From: Nocardioides_C sp963700955
GTDB taxonomy: Bacteria > Actinomycetota > Actinomycetes > Propionibacteriales > Nocardioidaceae
DNA length: 64,000 nucleotides
Reading direction: 5' to 3'
NCBI GenBank assembly: GCA_963700955.1
Contig: CAVOZH010000004.1
Location: 784,668 to 848,667 of the forward strand
Part shown: positions 61,637 to 64,000 of the stretch, one piece after another
Layout: each line of letters starts with the position of its first letter
Numbering within the stretch: the first letter of the stretch is position 1
The notes under the pieces: generated by a model
What the model was told of the DNA's origin: nothing
Database searches by the model: none
Seen by the model: the letters and a program-made list of their open reading frames with translations, nothing else
Made by a program: the position numbers and the translations under genes

Positions 61637-62182
61637 TCAGAGGGAGACTGCCTTCGCCAGCGCGGACAGCAGCAGCCGATAACCCTCGCTGCTGAGGTGA
61701 ACACCGTCCCTGTCGAACGCTCGAGAACCAAGGGGCCGGAGCAAGGCACGGGAGTCGATCAGCCGCGCTGAGGCTGACTCGGCGACAGCAGCGGTCGCAC
61801 CCCAATACGCATCCAACACCGCGTTGGTTCGCTCCCCCGTGCCGAGTCGCGATTCGTCCACGCCAGGGAGAGCCATCACAACCCACGTTCGGACCCGGCG
61901 GGTAACCACAAAGTCTGTCAGCGTTCGGTGAAAGTCGTTCACCGGCACCTTGTTCCACGGCGCGCCATCATTCGTGCCAACTGAGACAACGACGACGTCG
62001 TCGGCTGTCAGGAGCGCGCCATCGCCCTGGTGCTCCAGATCGAGCACGGTGGCGCCGCCGACTGCCGCATTCAACACGCTCTCGCCGAGGCGAGGGAGCT
62101 CGCACTTGATGCGAGCGAGGTGGCTGTCTCCCAGCAGAACGGTGCGCACCAGCAAGACACTAAGGCGTCCTCGTCCGGGCAC
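61637..62182 (-). CDS. SGNH/GDSL-type hydrolase
   Basis: The 181-residue protein has VLLGDSHLARI (nucleophile Ser in block I), VVVSVGTNDGAP (block III-type Asn) and FDRDGVHLSSEGYRLL (catalytic Asp-His block V). These are the SGNH signature blocks of esterases and lipases. It has no signal peptide. The substrate is unknown. It is the only gene between array repeats 4 and 5, on the minus strand. Confidence 0.85.
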   Translation of the reverse strand: MPGRGRLSVLLVRTVLLGDSHLARIKCELPRLGESVLNAAVGGATVLDLEHQGDGALLTADDVVVVSVGTNDGAPWNKVPVNDFHRTLTDFVVTRRVRTWVVMALPGVDESRLGTGERTNAVLDAYWGATAAVAESASARLIDSRALLRPLGSRAFDRDGVHLSSEGYRLLLSALAKAVSL

Positions 62183-62237
62183 GTCACTCCCCGGCTAGAG
62201 CACGCGTTCTTGGACGGTCCGCACTCGGCCGCGGCCA

Positions 62238-62262
62238 TCCGGACATAGCCGCGGTCCGCGCG
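62238..62262 (+). repeat. Array repeat 5
   Basis: TCCGGACATAGCCGCG then GTCCGCGCG. GTCCGC can pair with GCGGAC 20 bases downstream, forming an imperfect hairpin, and GGTTCGTAGCG follows, as after repeat 6. Confidence 0.65.
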
Positions 62263-62293
62263 GTCGTGCCGACGAGCGGACGGTTCGTAGCGG

Positions 62294-62698
62294 CTAACCG
62301 GTTGCGACCTGGACGGCGCTCAGGATGCTCAACAGGCTGGCCGGGTGGGCCATCTTCAAGTCTGCGAGATCGCTGGGCCGGAACCAGCGAAGATCGTCGT
62401 GCTCCTCGGGTGCGGCGTTGACAGGTTCCCCTTCCCAGCGCGTGACGAGGAACGCGTGCATGTTGAGGGTGGGGTCGCTGACCCTCATAGGGATGGGCAG
62501 GGGGTCGTGGACGTGGACACCGAGTTCTTCGAGGCATTCCCGACGCACGGCCTGGTGAGGCAACTCGCCTGACTCGACATGTCCGCCGACGAGGTCCTAG
62601 CAGTCGGGATACCACCGACGCGATGTATGGCGATGCACCAGGAGCACGAGACCGTCGCGCACAAGTGCAGCGACTGCGATCGGAATCTGGGCGACCAT
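62294..62698 (-). pseudogene. NUDIX hydrolase gene with an in-frame TAG
   Basis: The gene starts at the ATG at 62698 (MVAQIPIAVAALVRDGLVLL). After RRWYPDC a TAG codon at 62598-62596 interrupts it where tryptophan is expected (YPDCWDLVGG). The same frame continues with the NUDIX box GGHVESGELPHQAVRRECLEELG and a normal end. A single G to A change (TGG to TAG) explains it. Confidence 0.7.
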
Positions 62699-62724
62699 GG
62701 CGACACACTAGGCGCGAACGCACT

Positions 62725-62740
62725 CGTATGCCGCGATGAG
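62725..62740 (+). repeat. Array repeat 6
   Basis: CGTATGCCGCGATGAG, a diverged copy, followed 39 bases later by GGTTCGTAGCGC. It sits 27 bases upstream of the NUDIX start. Confidence 0.45.
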
Positions 62741-62935
62741 GGGAAGACCGCAACTGCCGAATGTCGGGCGGTTCGTAGCGCGCATGCGGTGTGCGCGTAC
62801 GTGCCCTCGATCCTGACGTCCGCAGCGAGCGGCCTGCTTGCGGATACGTTTACCTCGTTCAGCAAGCGATGAGTCTCGCGGTGGTGCCAGGTCCGTATGC
62901 CAACCCGATCCATCGAAATCGAATAGGGAGGAATC

Positions 62936-63604
62936 TTGAAGCTTCTTCTCACGTCCGGGGGCGTCACCAACACCAGCATCCGCGAGACGCTGGTCGATCT
63001 GCTGGGCAAGCCGATCGCCGACTCCAACGCCCTGTGCATCCCCACCGCGCAGTACGGGCACCCATGGGTCGGCCCCGGCGAAAAGGCTTGGCGGTTCATC
63101 AGCGGGAACTCCGAGAATCCCATGGTCGACCTGGGCTGGAAGTCGATGGGAGTGCTCGAGCTCACCGCGCTGCCCAGCATCGACGAAGGGCGCTGGGTCC
63201 CGCTCGTCCGGGAGACGGACGTCCTGCTGGTAGCGGGCGGCGACGTCCTCTACCTGTGCCACTGGATGCGGAAGTCCGGACTCGCGGACCTGCTTCCGAC
63301 GCTGAGCGAAACGGTGTGGGTGGGACTGAGCGCAGGAAGCATGGTGATGACCCCCGAGGTCGGGGAGGACTTCATCCAGTGGAGACCACCGAACGGTGAC
63401 GACACCACGCTGGGCATCGTCGACTTCTCGATCTGTCCCCACCTGGCTCAGGACGGTATGCCCGGCAACTCCATGGCCGAGGCGGAGCAGTGGGCGGCCG
63501 GCATCTCCGGCCCCGCCTACGCCATCGACGACCAGACGGCCATCAAGGTGGTCAACGGCGCCGTCGAGGTTGTGTCAGAGGGGCACTGGAAGCTCTTGAC
63601 CTGA
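62936..63604 (+). CDS. Peptidase S51 family protein (dipeptidase E/cyanophycinase-like)
   Basis: The 222-residue protein starts at a TTG with GGGAGGA upstream. It has LLLTSGGVTN, CIPTAQYG, LLVAGGDVLYLCHWM and VGLSAGSMVM, in which the GxSAGS motif holds the nucleophile Ser. PEVGEDF and a C-terminal His follow. PepE-type enzymes release aspartyl dipeptides. It is the only gene between array repeats 6 and 7. Confidence 0.88.
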   Translation: MKLLLTSGGVTNTSIRETLVDLLGKPIADSNALCIPTAQYGHPWVGPGEKAWRFISGNSENPMVDLGWKSMGVLELTALPSIDEGRWVPLVRETDVLLVAGGDVLYLCHWMRKSGLADLLPTLSETVWVGLSAGSMVMTPEVGEDFIQWRPPNGDDTTLGIVDFSICPHLAQDGMPGNSMAEAEQWAAGISGPAYAIDDQTAIKVVNGAVEVVSEGHWKLLT

Positions 63605-63936
63605 TGGCCGCGGTCACCAGTGAACGGCGTGGCGAAACTTGCGCTCATGCCCGATCCGCGCTCGATCAACTAGGACTGCACGCAGGTCAATGTTTGCGCT
63701 CGGCACCCCGGAGACGCCCACCCAGTCAGATTCGCTCCCACGTCCGAACCGATGCCGACCTCAGCACCCCGCAGCCGGCGTGCCCGCCGGAATCGGAACG
63801 TTTACGACCAGTAAACGTCCAACAGCAGCGGCCGACGACGAGCCGCAGTCAGTCAGCGTTTGCGCAGGTCGGCGAAGGTTTGCACAGCCGAATGACTTGA
63901 CCACACGGCACCGCGGCACAGTTCGAATCAAGAACC
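63605..63936. other. Non-coding stretch between peptidase gene and tRNA region
   Basis: No credible gene is visible. The stretch contains array repeat 7 and ends at the right copy of the terminator plus tRNA element. Confidence 0.5.
63646..63667 (+). repeat. Array repeat 7
   Basis: CATGCCCGATCCGCGCTCG matches repeat 3 apart from a two-base deletion. It ends the array. Confidence 0.5.
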
Positions 63937-63991
63937 GCCTCCGACCCGCGTTTCCGCAGGTCAGAGGCGGTTTGATCGGTCGGGCTGACAG
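63937..63991. repeat. Right copy of the 55-bp terminator plus tRNA-Pro 3' end repeat
   Basis: The partner of 30166-30220. It comprises the hairpin GCCTCCGAC/GTCAGAGGC and the tRNA 3' end CGGTCGGGCTGACAG, after which the tRNA gene continues (GATTTGAAC). The difference from the left copy is seven substitutions and no gaps. Confidence 0.65.
63938..63968 (-). terminator. Terminator of the tRNA gene
   Basis: On the minus strand the stem CCTCTGACC/GGTCGGAGG is followed by CGGTTCTTG. It lies ten bases after the tRNA 3' end. Confidence 0.6.
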
Positions 63992-64000
63992 GATTTGAAC
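63980..64000 (-). tRNA. tRNA-Pro (partial, 3' end only)
   Basis: The complement reads GTTCAAATCCTGT (T-arm), CAGCCCG (3' strand of the acceptor stem) and A as discriminator, followed by CCG. The fit to tRNA positions 53-73 is exact. G72 and A73 are the identity elements of bacterial tRNA-Pro, which supports the amino acid. The CCA end is not encoded. The rest of the gene is beyond the window. Confidence 0.8.

Noticed and set aside
30515..63604. Prophage or conjugative element explanation for the tRNA-bounded interval
   Set aside because: No integrase, capsid, terminase, relaxase or replication gene is seen; the interval is mainly metabolic and regulatory genes.
59469..63667. CRISPR array, because of repeated elements
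   Set aside because: Repeats are imperfect, 300-900 bases apart and separated by genes; no cas genes are present.

Overview
The window comes from a very GC-rich actinobacterium. Frequent GTG and TTG starts, a complete conservon (sensor kinase, roadblock protein, DUF742 protein, Ras-like GTPase), a heliorhodopsin, a class F sortase and the overall codon bias suggest the Nocardioides group, although no single marker proves the genus. Most genes are chromosomal housekeeping, secretion, regulation and catabolism genes. There is no prophage, CRISPR array or intact insertion sequence.

Layout. 1-4.0 kb: a minus-strand operon etfB-etfA-acyl-CoA dehydrogenase running into a polyketide synthase of PUFA-synthase type that leaves the window. 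4.1-13.4 kb: secreted proteins (penicillin acylase family, a beta-propeller-like protein, an M4 thermolysin-like protease, a lysyl oxidase family protein) around a Spo0H-like sigma factor. 13.7-20.4 kb: flavohemoprotein, aldo/keto reductase, SRPBCC protein, MFS exporter and DinB protein, with two long stretches lacking convincing genes. 21.4-26.5 kb: the conservon plus a solute-binding lipoprotein. 26.6-29.9 kb: a TetR remnant, a DHFR-like reductase and a single-subunit molybdopterin oxidoreductase.

From 30.17 kb to the right edge the sequence is bracketed by two copies of a 55-bp element made of a terminator hairpin plus the last bases of a tRNA-Pro gene; the tRNA itself begins at the right edge. 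This 33.8-kb interval may be an old genomic island. It contains a GntR-controlled catabolic operon (CoA transferase, hyuA, hyuB, isochorismatase-type amidase, HMG-CoA lyase-like), an ArsR/SRPBCC pair, a MNT-HEPN toxin-antitoxin remnant, a PadR-DUF1048-ABC transporter operon, a yybP-ykoY (Mn2+) riboswitch before terC, and a DUF4397-sortase-heliorhodopsin group between two terC genes.

The interval also holds many broken genes: frameshifts in a MBL hydrolase, a baeRF-like protein and a phospholipase C; nonsense codons at tryptophan sites in a DHFR-like and a NUDIX gene; truncated MFS, RelA/SpoT, CHAD and glycosyltransferase genes. At its right end (59.7-63.7 kb) six unrelated single genes are each bounded by copies of a short repeat lying in one orientation. 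This is the most unusual layout in the window and resembles a gene-cassette array.
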